This document shows, one piece after another, positions 18,774 through 27,741 of a stretch of 64,000 nucleotides of DNA; position 1 is the first letter of the stretch, and each line of letters starts with the position of its first letter. The position numbers and the translations under genes are program-made. The notes under the pieces are model-generated. The model ran no database searches and was not told the origin of the DNA. It saw only the letters and a list, made by a program, of their open reading frames with translations. Origin of the DNA: Candidatus Krumholzibacteriia bacterium (lineage in GTDB: Bacteria > Krumholzibacteriota > Krumholzibacteriia > JAJRXK01); NCBI GenBank assembly GCA_035268685.1, contig DATFKK010000015.1:1-64000 (forward strand). The letters are read 5' to 3'.

Positions 18774-18803
18774 CGGCCCATCGCCTCCCCGGGCGGTGGG
18801 CCG
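18774..18803 (+). terminator. Terminator between convergent genes
   Basis: A 12-bp stem (CGGCCCATCGCC / GGCGGTGGGCCG, one G-T pair) with a six-base loop sits midway between the stops of the 17988 gene (+) and the M24 peptidase (-). It can serve both directions. Confidence 0.7.
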
Positions 18804-18815
18804 TACTCGTCTCCC

Positions 18816-19496
18816 TCAGTCGTCGAGCAGGGCCTCCACGAACGCTCCGTAGCCCCGCTCCCGATCCACCAGATGCGATTCCAGGATCCATGTCAGCGGC
18901 GTCCCGTCGGGGAGCCGCCCGCGGAGGGGCGTGGGATTGCGCGGGTGCAGGTAGCTGGTGATGCGATCGTCGGCGATCCGCTCGTGCGGGAACTCACCGA
19001 TGAGGTGCCCGCAGTGATGGTTGCCGAACTCGTAGCCCAGGTCCACCGCCGTGGTCCGCATGAAGTCGTAGAGATCCGCCGCCGTGCACTCGGGGTCGTC
19101 GCGGAAGCGTTGCTGTCCCCGCCGGAACGCGGTCTCGACCGCCTCGCGCACGGAATGCTTGTGGGGGTCGTCGCCCAGCACGTAGGTGCGGCCGAAATCG
19201 GCCTCCCACCCGTCGAACACCGGACCGAGGTCGACGAAGAGGATGTCGTCGGGCTCGATCACACGGTCCGGCGGATGTTCCTGGTACGGATACAGGGTGT
19301 TCGGGCCGGTGCGCACGACACGACGGTGCCACCAGCGGGGTCCGCCGAAGGCGTCGCCAGCGAGGTCGTGGATCCGCCGGCTGGCCTCCGACTCGGTGAT
19401 CCCCGCCCGGAGGATCGCAGCGCACTCGACGGCGTCGAAGAGCCGCTCGGCCAGGCGCTGAGCCGCGAGCAGTCGTTCCTTCACGGGATCGGTCAT
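18816..19496 (-). CDS. M24-family metallopeptidase (Xaa-Pro aminopeptidase-like)
   Basis: A 226-residue pita-bread-fold protein. Metal ligands expected for M24 are seen in order: 'LFVDLGPVFDGWEADFGRT' (two Asp), 'HHCGHLIGEFPHE' (His) and 'WILESHLVDRERGYGAFVE' (Glu, Glu). It is shorter than full Xaa-Pro aminopeptidases because the N-terminal creatinase-like domain is missing, as in methionine aminopeptidase-sized relatives. Start ATG 19496 follows CCGGAGGTCCGC. Substrate unknown. Divergent from the methyltransferase gene. Confidence 0.85.
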   Translation of the reverse strand: MTDPVKERLLAAQRLAERLFDAVECAAILRAGITESEASRRIHDLAGDAFGGPRWWHRRVVRTGPNTLYPYQEHPPDRVIEPDDILFVDLGPVFDGWEADFGRTYVLGDDPHKHSVREAVETAFRRGQQRFRDDPECTAADLYDFMRTTAVDLGYEFGNHHCGHLIGEFPHERIADDRITSYLHPRNPTPLRGRLPDGTPLTWILESHLVDRERGYGAFVEALLDD

Positions 19497-19573
19497 GCGG
19501 ACCTCCGGTGGGGGTCGACGTCGGCCGAACCCGAACCTAGACTGCCGGGGACCCTTCGCACCAGGGAGTTCTC

Positions 19574-20197
19574 GTGAACGACGCATCGCACTTCGACGAG
19601 CTGGCCTCGACCTGGGACGACGACCCTGTGAAACTCGAGCGCGCCCGCGCCGTCGCGCGCGCCATCGTCGACCGTGTGGACCTGCAGGGAGCCCACGTGA
19701 TCGAAGACGGCTGCGGGACCGGCCTCCTGGGCTTCGCGTTGCTCGAGGTCTCGTCGCCGGCCACCATCACCTTCATCGATCCCTCCGAGGCCATGCGGGA
19801 CCAGGTCACCCGCAAGATCGCGAGCCTTCCACCGCAACGGGCGTGTGTGATCGCCCCGCACGAAGAAGTGGGGGCGGGTCGGGATCTCGTCGCCTCGCTC
19901 ATGGTTCTGCACCACGTCGACGATCCGGCCGGGACCATTCGTCACTGGGCCGGGTGGCTGGACCACGGAGCGTACCTGGCGATCGCCGACCTCCACCGCG
20001 AGGACGGATCCTTCCACGGTCACGATCACGGACACGGCCCCCTTCACCGCGGATTCGACCCGACCCGCGTCGCCGACTGGATGCGCGACGCCGGCCTGGA
20101 CCCGCAGGAGCCCGTCGACGTGTTCACCATGGAGAAGGACGTCGACGGTGAGACCCGCCATTACCCGGTGTGGTTGATGACCGGCCGGAAGTCCTGA
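19574..20197 (+). CDS. Class I SAM-dependent methyltransferase
   Basis: A 207-residue small methyltransferase. SAM-binding motif I is 'VIEDGCGTGLLGFALL' (~42-57), with the acidic motif II 'ITFIDPSEAMRDQ' and motif IV 'ASLMVLHHVDDP'. A His-rich loop 'FHGHDHGHG' follows (~150). Start GTG has an AGGGAG site. The substrate cannot be told. Ends 19 bp from the convergent efflux operon. Confidence 0.85.
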   Translation: MNDASHFDELASTWDDDPVKLERARAVARAIVDRVDLQGAHVIEDGCGTGLLGFALLEVSSPATITFIDPSEAMRDQVTRKIASLPPQRACVIAPHEEVGAGRDLVASLMVLHHVDDPAGTIRHWAGWLDHGAYLAIADLHREDGSFHGHDHGHGPLHRGFDPTRVADWMRDAGLDPQEPVDVFTMEKDVDGETRHYPVWLMTGRKS

Positions 20198-20216
20198 GAC
20201 CCCCGACCGGATCGGT

Positions 20217-23200
20217 TCAACCTCTCGACTCGCCACCCTCGACAGCCACCTCGGCCGCCGTCTCGGGTGCGGGTTCCGGAGCGCGTGGCCGGCGCGCGAA
20301 TCCACCGAACACCCAGCGCAGCCCCCGCCGGAGGGGATCGAGCGACGAATACATCACCGGCACCACCACCAGGGTGAGGAAGGTGGCCACGGCCAGCCCC
20401 CAGATCACGGCAACGCCCATCGGCCCCCACCACTGACTCGATTCGCCGCCGATGGTGAAGAGCTTGTCCCACTCGCCGTCGGTCGCGTGGTTGACGTTGA
20501 ACGACACGCCGGTGGTCAGCGGGATCAGACCCAGGATGGTCGTGATGGCCGTCAACACCACCGGCCGGAAGCGCGTCCGACCGGCTTCGACGATGGCCTC
20601 GTACTTCTCCATGCCGGCCGCGCGCAACTGCTGGATGTAGTCGAGCAACACGATCGCGTTGTTCACGACGATCCCGGCCAGCGAGATCACACCGACACCG
20701 GTCATGATGATCCCGAAGGGAGTGTTCGTGACCATGAGCCCGAGGAGAACGCCGATCAGGGACAGGAGAACCGTGCTCAGGATGACGAAGGGGATCAGCA
20801 CGGAATCGAACTGCGTCACGAGCACCACGAAGATCAGCATGACCGCCAGCAGGAAGGCCTTGCCCAGGAAGTCCTGCGCTTCGGCCTGGTCCTCGCTCTC
20901 GCCCGTGTACTCGAGACGGTAGCCCGGCGGCAGCGGGAAGTCGGCCAGCCGCTGCTGCGCCTCGGCCAGCAGCGCGTTGCCGTTGTAGCCGGTGGCGGCG
21001 TCGCCGCTCACGGTGACCACCCGCTTGCCGTCGATGCGCGAGATCGAGGCCAGGCCGGTGGTGAACTCGACCTCGGCGAAGCTGGTCAGTGGAATGTCTT
21101 CACCCTCGTAGAACACGGTCAGGTTCTCGAGGTCCTCGCTCGTGGCCCGGGCCGGCGAGTCGTAACGCACCACGATGTCGTATTCGTCCTCGCCGACGCG
21201 GTACTCGCCCACGTCGTCGCCCTTCACGGCCGTGAGCACGGTACTGGCCAGATCCATGGTGCGGATCCCCATGCGCGCGGCCTTGTCGAGGTCGGGACGC
21301 ACCACCAACTGCGGCAGCCCACGATCGAAGTCGTCCTGGAGGTTCACCAGGCCCGGAACGTCCTCGATCCTCGCCTTGATCCGGTTCGACAACTCACCGA
21401 GCCGCTCGAAGTCCTCGCCCACGATCTCGATGTTCACCGGCTTCCCCGTGGGCGGCCCTTCCTCCTGCTTGTCGATCACCAGCTCGGCCCCGGTGAACTC
21501 GGTGAGCATGCCCCTCAGCCGTTCCAGCATGGCCCGGGAGGAGTGCTCCCGGTCCTCCTGCGCGACGAACTCCATGCTCACGCGCGTGAGGTGCGGAGGT
21601 GCCTCCTGGCTGCCGCCGAACGACTCGTCACCCGCCGCCCCCACCTCGGTCACGTAGACCTTCATGTCGGGGATCTCGCCCACCGCACGCTCCACGTCGC
21701 GCGCATAGGCGTCGCTCTGTTCGATGCGGGTCCCACTCGGCGCGCTGATCTGCACGTAGGCATAGGTGGGGTCGGTATCGGGGAAGAGCTCCACACCGGC
21801 GTTGAAGTTTGCGTACAGGCCGAACATCACGACCAGCAGCACCACCATCGTTCCGATGGTCAGCGCCCGGTGGTTCAGGGCCCAGTGCAGCGTGGGCTCG
21901 TAGCTGCGCAGGCCGAAGTCCATGAGACGATCGCCCAGTCGCTTCTTCGGACCGTCATTGGTGGGAACCCGCATGAACTTGGCGCAGAGCACGGGATTGA
22001 AGATCAAGGCGACCAGCAACGAAGACACCAGCGTGACGATCACCGTGATCGGCAGGTACTTCATGAACTCGCCCATGATCCCCGGCCAGAAGGCCATGGG
22101 TCCGAAGGCGCAGATGGTGGTCAGCGTCGACGCCACGACCGCGGTCCCGACCTGGGTCGTTCCGTCGCTCGCCGCGCGCGGGCCTCCCTTACCGGCCGTG
22201 CGGTGCCGGAAGACGTTCTCGACGATCACGATCGCGTTGTCCACGAGCATGCCCAGCGCCAGGATCAGCGAGAACAGCACGACCATGTTGAGCGTGATTC
22301 CGAAGGCGTTGACCGCGGCAAACGTGATGAGCATCGAGAAGGGGATCGCCACGCCCACGAACAGGGAGTTCGTCAGCCCCAGGAAGAGGAACAGTACCGC
22401 CACCACGAGGATCAGACCCGAGAGGATGTTGTTCTCGAGTTCGGTGACCATGTCGCGGATCACGACCGACATGTCGCTCATGACCGAAATGGTCGTGCCG
22501 TCGGGCAGGGTGGCCCGCAGGCGCTCGAGCTCCTCGTTGACCAGGTCGGCGATGTCGATGATGTTCTCGCCGGTGCGCTTCTTCACGCTCAGGGTGACGG
22601 CCTCGCGACCCTCCTTGCGTGAAATGGTGTCACGGTCCTTGGTCCCGAAGGTCACACGCGCGACGTCACGCACGTAGACCGGCGACTCTGCCCCGGGATT
22701 GACCACGATGTCGGGAATCGCCGTGACCGATTCGAACTCGCCCGGGACCCGGACCGAGTACTCGTAGGTGCCCAGTCCGATCTCGCCGCCGGGAAGGGTG
22801 ACGTTCTCCAGGGATATGGAGTCCTCGAGGTCCTCCAGGGACACGCCGAAGAAGCGCAGGCGCTCCGGATCGACGTCGATCCGGACCTGGCGCTCGACAC
22901 CGCCCGTCAGGTCGACCGAGAGCACGCCGGGCACCTGTTCGAGGTCCTCCTGGACGTCCTCGCCCACCTGCTTCAGCCGGGCCAGGTCGAAGGGTCCGCT
23001 CAGCACCACTTGCATGATGGGCCAGTCGGTGCTGCTGATCTCGGAGACCAGCATGTCGTCCTTCACGTCCTGGGGCAGCTCGGGCTTGGCCAGCTCGACC
23101 GCGTCGCGCACCTTCTGCAGCGCGTCGCTCATGTCGACGCTGGGCTGGAACTCCATGACGACGGTGCTCACACCCTCGCTCGAGGTCGAGGTCATCTCCT

Positions 23201-23432
23201 CGACGTCGGCCACGCCCTTGAGCTGGGTCTCGAGCTTCCGTGTGACCAGATTCTCCATGTCCTCGGGACTGGTCCCGTAGTACGGCGCGTAGACCATCAC
23301 GAACGGGATCTTGACGTCGGGCGAGGACTCGCGCGGCAGCACGACGTAGCTGTAGGCGCCCAGGACGACGACCAGCACCATGAGCGCGATGCTGGTCATC
23401 GACTTGCGGATGGCCAGATCGGTGACCCTCAT
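20217..23432 (-). CDS. RND efflux transporter, HAE1 family
   Basis: A 1071-residue inner-membrane proton/drug antiporter of the AcrB/MexB type. TM1 is near the N-terminus ('SIALMVLVVVLGAYSYVVLP'); the TM4 proton-relay motif reads 'GMLVDNAIVIVENV' (Asp-Asn rather than Asp-Asp as in AcrB); the second half repeats with 'GIVVNNAIVLLDYI' and 'RFRPVVLTAITTILGLIPL'. It would pump hydrophobic compounds using proton motive force in complex with the adjacent MFP and TolC-like proteins. Its ATG overlaps the MFP stop by 4 bp. Full length. Confidence 0.95.
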   Translation of the reverse strand: MRVTDLAIRKSMTSIALMVLVVVLGAYSYVVLPRESSPDVKIPFVMVYAPYYGTSPEDMENLVTRKLETQLKGVADVEEMTSTSSEGVSTVVMEFQPSVDMSDALQKVRDAVELAKPELPQDVKDDMLVSEISSTDWPIMQVVLSGPFDLARLKQVGEDVQEDLEQVPGVLSVDLTGGVERQVRIDVDPERLRFFGVSLEDLEDSISLENVTLPGGEIGLGTYEYSVRVPGEFESVTAIPDIVVNPGAESPVYVRDVARVTFGTKDRDTISRKEGREAVTLSVKKRTGENIIDIADLVNEELERLRATLPDGTTISVMSDMSVVIRDMVTELENNILSGLILVVAVLFLFLGLTNSLFVGVAIPFSMLITFAAVNAFGITLNMVVLFSLILALGMLVDNAIVIVENVFRHRTAGKGGPRAASDGTTQVGTAVVASTLTTICAFGPMAFWPGIMGEFMKYLPITVIVTLVSSLLVALIFNPVLCAKFMRVPTNDGPKKRLGDRLMDFGLRSYEPTLHWALNHRALTIGTMVVLLVVMFGLYANFNAGVELFPDTDPTYAYVQISAPSGTRIEQSDAYARDVERAVGEIPDMKVYVTEVGAAGDESFGGSQEAPPHLTRVSMEFVAQEDREHSSRAMLERLRGMLTEFTGAELVIDKQEEGPPTGKPVNIEIVGEDFERLGELSNRIKARIEDVPGLVNLQDDFDRGLPQLVVRPDLDKAARMGIRTMDLASTVLTAVKGDDVGEYRVGEDEYDIVVRYDSPARATSEDLENLTVFYEGEDIPLTSFAEVEFTTGLASISRIDGKRVVTVSGDAATGYNGNALLAEAQQRLADFPLPPGYRLEYTGESEDQAEAQDFLGKAFLLAVMLIFVVLVTQFDSVLIPFVILSTVLLSLIGVLLGLMVTNTPFGIIMTGVGVISLAGIVVNNAIVLLDYIQQLRAAGMEKYEAIVEAGRTRFRPVVLTAITTILGLIPLTTGVSFNVNHATDGEWDKLFTIGGESSQWWGPMGVAVIWGLAVATFLTLVVVPVMYSSLDPLRRGLRWVFGGFARRPRAPEPAPETAAEVAVEGGESRG

Positions 23433-24628
23433 CGTGGTTCCTCGACGGCGGGGGACGTGGGCAGGGGACGGCTCTCACCGGTCATCATGTCGCGAAGACC
23501 CTCGAGATTGCCCTCTTCCCGGACCTCGGCCGGATCCGCCGGAATGCTCCCGTCGCGGGCGGTGGCGACCTCCTGTACGATCACGCGGGCACCGCCCTGG
23601 AGTTGGCGTTGGCCGCGCACGACCAGGCGTTCCCCTCCGGCGAGTCCCTGTTCGACGATCACCATCATGCCCTGACCCGGGCCCAGCACCACCGGCCGGA
23701 CGCGGGCCCGGTCGTCCTCGATCACGAAGACCGCGTCGCCGTCGACCGTACGCACCACGGCGTCCCGGGGGATCACGAGTGCGTCGGTGTGCACCAGCTT
23801 CAAGACACGCGCACGAGCGACCACGCCTGCTCGGAGTCGGAGATCCGGGTTCTCGACCTGGATCTCGACGGTGAACTTGCCCGACGCGGGGCTGGCCTCG
23901 ACCGCGACGTAGTTCACCCGGCCGGGAGCGACGCCCTCGACCCCGTCGACGCTCACCATCGCCGGGGTGCCCTCGCTCAGGAAGGCCACCTCCCGTTCGG
24001 TGACCGACGTGACGAGTTCGAGCGTGAAGGGATCCACGACGCGGGCCACACGCTGGCCCGGCGACACCAGTTCGCCGATCTCGACGTAGTGCTCCACCAG
24101 CACGCCGTCGAACGGAGCCTTGATGGCGGCGCGCTCGTAGCGGAGTTCGGCCACGCGCGCGGACTCGCGAGCCTGTTGCAACTCGGTGTAGACGCGCAGC
24201 ATCTCCTGCTTGCTCACGGAGTTGGCCTCGAAGAGCGATCGGGTGCGGTCCTCGTTGTACTCGCGCAGGGTGACCGCCGCCTTCGCCGAGTTCATCTCGG
24301 CCTCGAGCAGGTCCCGACCGAGGCCCACGACGACCTCTCCCTCGCGCACCACGGCCCCCTTCTCGACGGGCAGCCGGCGGACGACACCCGACTCCTCGGT
24401 ACTCACGTCGGTGGCCTGCACCGCCTCGAGCCGACCGGTGAGATAGAGGGTCTCGAGCAGGTCACTGCGCTCCAGTTCGAGTGCGCGCACGTTGTGGGGC
24501 CGCTCGGTGGGCGTGTCCTCTGCGTTCGCCTCGACCGAACCGTCACCACCGCCGCACCCCGCCACCAGCAGGGGTACCACGAGGAACAATGTCCGGAAGG
24601 GCGCGAGTCGGGGATCCGGACGGGTCAT
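23429..24628 (-). CDS. RND efflux periplasmic adaptor (membrane fusion protein)
   Basis: A 399-residue HlyD/AcrA-type adaptor with lipoprotein signal ('VVPLLVAGCGGGDG', lipobox Cys). The lipoyl half-motifs ('GVVRRLPVEKGAVVREGEVVVGL' region and 'RAAIKAPFDGVLVEHYVEIGELV' region) flank an alpha-helical hairpin, then a beta-barrel and membrane-proximal domain ('VIPRDAVVRTVDGDAVFVIE'). It links the RND pump to the outer-membrane channel. ATG overlaps the TolC-like stop by 4 bp. Confidence 0.93.
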   Translation of the reverse strand: MTRPDPRLAPFRTLFLVVPLLVAGCGGGDGSVEANAEDTPTERPHNVRALELERSDLLETLYLTGRLEAVQATDVSTEESGVVRRLPVEKGAVVREGEVVVGLGRDLLEAEMNSAKAAVTLREYNEDRTRSLFEANSVSKQEMLRVYTELQQARESARVAELRYERAAIKAPFDGVLVEHYVEIGELVSPGQRVARVVDPFTLELVTSVTEREVAFLSEGTPAMVSVDGVEGVAPGRVNYVAVEASPASGKFTVEIQVENPDLRLRAGVVARARVLKLVHTDALVIPRDAVVRTVDGDAVFVIEDDRARVRPVVLGPGQGMMVIVEQGLAGGERLVVRGQRQLQGGARVIVQEVATARDGSIPADPAEVREEGNLEGLRDMMTGESRPLPTSPAVEEPR

Positions 24629-26148
24629 CGTGATTCCTCCTGCGCGTTCGTCGGAGCGCCGCCGTCGGCGGCGGCGAGGATGCTGGCCAGTGGCAGGGCG
24701 GGCGAGGCACCCATGGCGCGCTTCAGCGTGGCGAGCGAGGTCAGGACGTCGTAGCGGGCCTGGATCAACGTCGATCGGGCCGTGAATCGTTCGGCCTGGG
24801 CGTTGAGGACCTCGAGGTTGTCGGCCTTTCCCAGCTCGTAGCGCAGGCTGATCTGGGTGTAGGCGTCGTTCGCACGGTCGAGGTTGAGCGATGCGGCCGT
24901 CAGGTCGGCCCGCGCGATCTCCAGCATCTCGAGCGCGTCGAGCACCTCGTCGCGGACCTGGCCCTCGAGCTCGTCCACACGGGCCTCGTTGCGCCGCAGC
25001 TGCGCCTGTGCCTCCTGTATCTCGCCGCGGGATCGCAGACCGTCGAACAGCGGGAGGTGCAGGGTCACTCCCGCGCGCCAGAAGTCCTGGCCGTCGTTCG
25101 TCAGATCCTCGAGCTCGCGGGTGACGAATCCCCACTGCCCTTCCACCGTGAGGTACGGGTGGTTCTGGGCGTCGGCCACGCCGCGCCGCAACTCGTACAG
25201 TGAACTCTCGCGGCGCTGGGCCTGGAGGTCGGGCCGGTGCCGGGCCAGCGCGAGGGCGGTCCCGGCGGGGACGACCTCGTCCTCGAGCGGGAACGACGCG
25301 ATCACGGCGACCGGCGTGAGCGGGTCGCGACCGAGCAGCAGGTTGAGCTGCTGACCGGCCCGCCGCAGGTCGTTCGCCCGGCGTCGCGCCTCGGGGCGAA
25401 GATTGGACAGGCTCACCGCCGCCTGCAGCGTGTCGAGCGGGGTGGCGAACTCCAGACGGAAGCGCCGGCGCGTCACCGCCAGGAACTCCTCGCGCGCGTC
25501 GATCTCGCGCTCGATCGCGGCCAGCCGCTCGCGGGCGAGGACGATCGCGTGGTAGGCGCCGACCACGGCCTCCACCGTGCGGTGCTCCGCATCGCGCACC
25601 AGCGCCGCCTGTTGCTCGATCGCACCCTCGGCCGCACTCACCGCCCGCCAGACGCGGGTCGGGCGCAGTTCCCAGAACGCGTCGAGGTAGGTCCGCCAGA
25701 AGGTCTGGGCGGGAATGTCGGCGGGGTCGGGAACGAACGAGAACTCGGCCACGTCGACGGTGTCGGGGAAAAGGATCGAGAAGAAGTCGTCGCCCTCCTC
25801 GCCCCCGCCGAAGGACTCGTCGAGCGCGAAGCTCGGATCACGACTGCGACTCCAGGCGCCCTGCAGCTCGACGACGGGGAAGCCCTCCGACCGGGCCTGT
25901 ACCTTCCGGGCCTCGAGCTCCGACAGGCCCTGGCGCTCCTGACGCAGCCCGTCGTTGGAACGCAACGCCACGTCGATGCAGGTGTCGAGGTCCAGCGGGG
26001 CGGGCTCTTCGCCGATCGCGAGCACGACGTCGCCCTCGGCGATGAAGCGGTCCTCCGCCGCGTCCTGCGCTTCCGCCGGCGCCGCGGCCGTCGACCCCAG
26101 GAGCAGGACGATCAGCGCCGCAGCGCCGCGAACTCGCGGATTCGTCAT
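24625..26148 (-). CDS. TolC-like outer membrane efflux protein
   Basis: A 507-residue outer-membrane factor. Signal peptide 'ALIVLLLGSTAAAPAEA'; two OEP repeats are seen, the first opening 'PLDLDTCIDVALRSNDGLRQ' and the second beginning near 'GTALALARHRPDLQAQRRE', both with long helical coiled-coil pieces ending 'DNLEVLNAQAERFTARS'. It forms the trimeric exit duct for the adaptor and RND pump encoded downstream. Start overlaps the tetR stop by 4 bp. Confidence 0.93.
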   Translation of the reverse strand: MTNPRVRGAAALIVLLLGSTAAAPAEAQDAAEDRFIAEGDVVLAIGEEPAPLDLDTCIDVALRSNDGLRQERQGLSELEARKVQARSEGFPVVELQGAWSRSRDPSFALDESFGGGEEGDDFFSILFPDTVDVAEFSFVPDPADIPAQTFWRTYLDAFWELRPTRVWRAVSAAEGAIEQQAALVRDAEHRTVEAVVGAYHAIVLARERLAAIEREIDAREEFLAVTRRRFRLEFATPLDTLQAAVSLSNLRPEARRRANDLRRAGQQLNLLLGRDPLTPVAVIASFPLEDEVVPAGTALALARHRPDLQAQRRESSLYELRRGVADAQNHPYLTVEGQWGFVTRELEDLTNDGQDFWRAGVTLHLPLFDGLRSRGEIQEAQAQLRRNEARVDELEGQVRDEVLDALEMLEIARADLTAASLNLDRANDAYTQISLRYELGKADNLEVLNAQAERFTARSTLIQARYDVLTSLATLKRAMGASPALPLASILAAADGGAPTNAQEESR

Positions 26149-26855
26149 CGATTCGACTCCTCGGGGCTCGAGTCGTGGAGAACTCCCGCACCGGCGAAGA
26201 ACTGCTCCACCAGATCGTCCACGCGATCGGTCCCGTCCTCGCGCAGCATCTCGAAGAGAGCCGGGTCCGCCGCCAGGAAACGCTGCTCCTCGTAGGTCGA
26301 CATGACGTCCATGTGGACCAGGTTGAAGAGGTAACGCATCAGACGCTCCGGGGTTGCACCGGGACGCACCTCCAGTTCTCCGGACTCGACCGCACGATGG
26401 ATCCGCACCGCCAGCCAGCGGATCACCGGTCGCCAGTAACCGACCAGATCCACGACGGGCTGCCCCTCTTCGGGACCGTAGGCCAGGGCCAGGACGAAAC
26501 GCAGTCCGACCGAGTACTCACGCGCGATGTCCAGATGGACCTGTGCGAAGTGCCGGACGATCGAGCGCAGGTCGGCACCGTCGAGGTCCGTCTCCAGGAT
26601 CGCTTCGGTCGTCGTGAGCATGACGACATCGGCGCAGGCGTGGAACAGGCCCTCCTTGTTCCCGAAGTGGTATCCGATCAGGGGCGCGGTGACCGATGCC
26701 TCGGCCGCGATCGAGCGGGTGCTGGTCCCGCCGTATCCGCGACGGCCGAAGAGTTCGATCGCCTTCCGAAGGATCTCGTGCTCGGCGCCACCCGCGGCGG
26801 GCGCACCCTCGGGGGGCCAGAGATCTGGAAGTCGGATCTTCGATTCCTGCACGGT
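26145..26855 (-). CDS. TetR-family transcriptional regulator
   Basis: A ~236-residue repressor. The N-terminal HTH is 'EILRKAIELFGRRGYGGTS...IAAEASVTAPLIGYHFGNKEGLF' (~25-75), followed by a TetR_C-type ligand domain. As first gene of the efflux operon it probably represses its own operon until a pump substrate binds. GTG 26855 is preferred because GGAG lies 5 bp upstream; codons further up lack a ribosome binding site. Stop overlaps the tolC-like ATG. Confidence 0.88.
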   Translation of the reverse strand, partial: TVQESKIRLPDLWPPEGAPAAGGAEHEILRKAIELFGRRGYGGTSTRSIAAEASVTAPLIGYHFGNKEGLFHACADVVMLTTTEAILETDLDGADLRSIVRHFAQVHLDIAREYSVGLRFVLALAYGPEEGQPVVDLVGYWRPVIRWLAVRIHRAVESGELEVRPGATPERLMRYLFNLVHMDVMSTYEEQRFLAADPALFEMLREDGTDRVDDLVEQFFAGAGVLHDSSPEESNR

Positions 26856-26926
26856 GTCTCCGACGGGTTCGGCCTCGGGGCCGAGCCGGCAGGGGGCGCG
26901 AGTCCGGCCTCGGGGAACGGAGCTGA

Positions 26927-26958
26927 ACGTACGTAAAGGCCTCCTGAACAAGTGTCAA
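26927..26958 (-). promoter_or_regulatory. Promoter and putative operator of efflux operon
   Basis: On the minus strand an exact -35 TTGACA (26953-26958) is followed after 17 bp by TACGTA (26930-26935), which lies inside the perfect palindrome ACGTACGT (26927-26934). A palindrome over the -10 fits TetR autorepression. The -10 itself is a weak match. Confidence 0.45.
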
Positions 26959-27047
26959 GGCATCGCCCGTCGTGGAGATTCTCCTCAGGGTTGATTAGCT
27001 TTCCCCGCCGATGCCCCTCCTTCGTTCCGTTCCATCCTCCCTGCGCC

Positions 27048-27710
27048 ATGAACCGACCTGCACCGGAGTCCTCTCTCGGACTCGAGGGCCCGAGCGGCTA
27101 TCTGGAGAACCTCTACCGTCCCGTGCCGGCGGGGGTGCAAGCCCGTGCCGCAGCCGTCCTGTGCCATCCGCACCCCCTGTTCGGCGGCACGATGCACAAC
27201 AAGACCCTGTACCGGCTGGCCAAGCGCCTCTCGGTCGAGGCCGACATGCCATCGCTCCGGTTCAATTTCCGGGGAACGGGTCGGAGCCTCGGCCGCCACG
27301 ACAACGGCATCGGTGAGGTGGCCGATGTCCGTACGGCCTCGGATCGCCTGGCCGAGGAGCATCCCGGGCTGCCGATCGTGGTCGTCGGCTACTCCTTCGG
27401 CGCGGTGGTCGGGCTGCGGGCCGGTGCCGGCGACCCCCGGGTGACGCATCTCGTGGCCCTGGGCACGCCGGTCGGCGAACCCGACTGGGAGGTCGAACAC
27501 CTGCGGACCACCGAGAAGCCGCGATTGCTGGTCCAGGGCGAGAACGACGAGTTCGGCGACGCCGATGCCATCCGCGCGTTCGCGGCCTCGGCCAAGGGGC
27601 CGGTCGACGTGGAGGTCGTCGCCGGAGCCGACCATCTCTTCCACGGGGTGGAGGACGCGGCGGTCGAAGCCGTGGTGGCCTATATTCAGCGCCACGCGAT
27701 GTCCGTCTGA
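27048..27710 (+). CDS. Alpha/beta hydrolase, COG2945 type
   Basis: A 220-residue alpha/beta hydrolase without lid insertion. N-terminal 'AVLCHPHPLFGGTMHNK' and 'LRFNFRGTGRSLG' are typical of the COG2945/YsgA-like group; the nucleophile elbow is 'VVGYSFGAVVGL' (Ser ~116), and the catalytic His is in 'GADHLFHG'. Substrate unknown; probably a cytoplasmic esterase or thioesterase. Start ATG is chosen at the homologous N-terminus. It is divergent from the efflux operon. Confidence 0.85.
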   Translation: MNRPAPESSLGLEGPSGYLENLYRPVPAGVQARAAAVLCHPHPLFGGTMHNKTLYRLAKRLSVEADMPSLRFNFRGTGRSLGRHDNGIGEVADVRTASDRLAEEHPGLPIVVVGYSFGAVVGLRAGAGDPRVTHLVALGTPVGEPDWEVEHLRTTEKPRLLVQGENDEFGDADAIRAFAASAKGPVDVEVVAGADHLFHGVEDAAVEAVVAYIQRHAMSV

Positions 27711-27741
27711 TCCGCTCGTCCCAGCCCCGGAGCGTCCCTGC

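Noticed and set aside
20487-22622. Long open frame on the plus strand opposite the RND gene
   Set aside because: Antisense shadow of high-GC codons; His/Gln/Asp-rich and without domains, while the minus frame is a clear RND pump.
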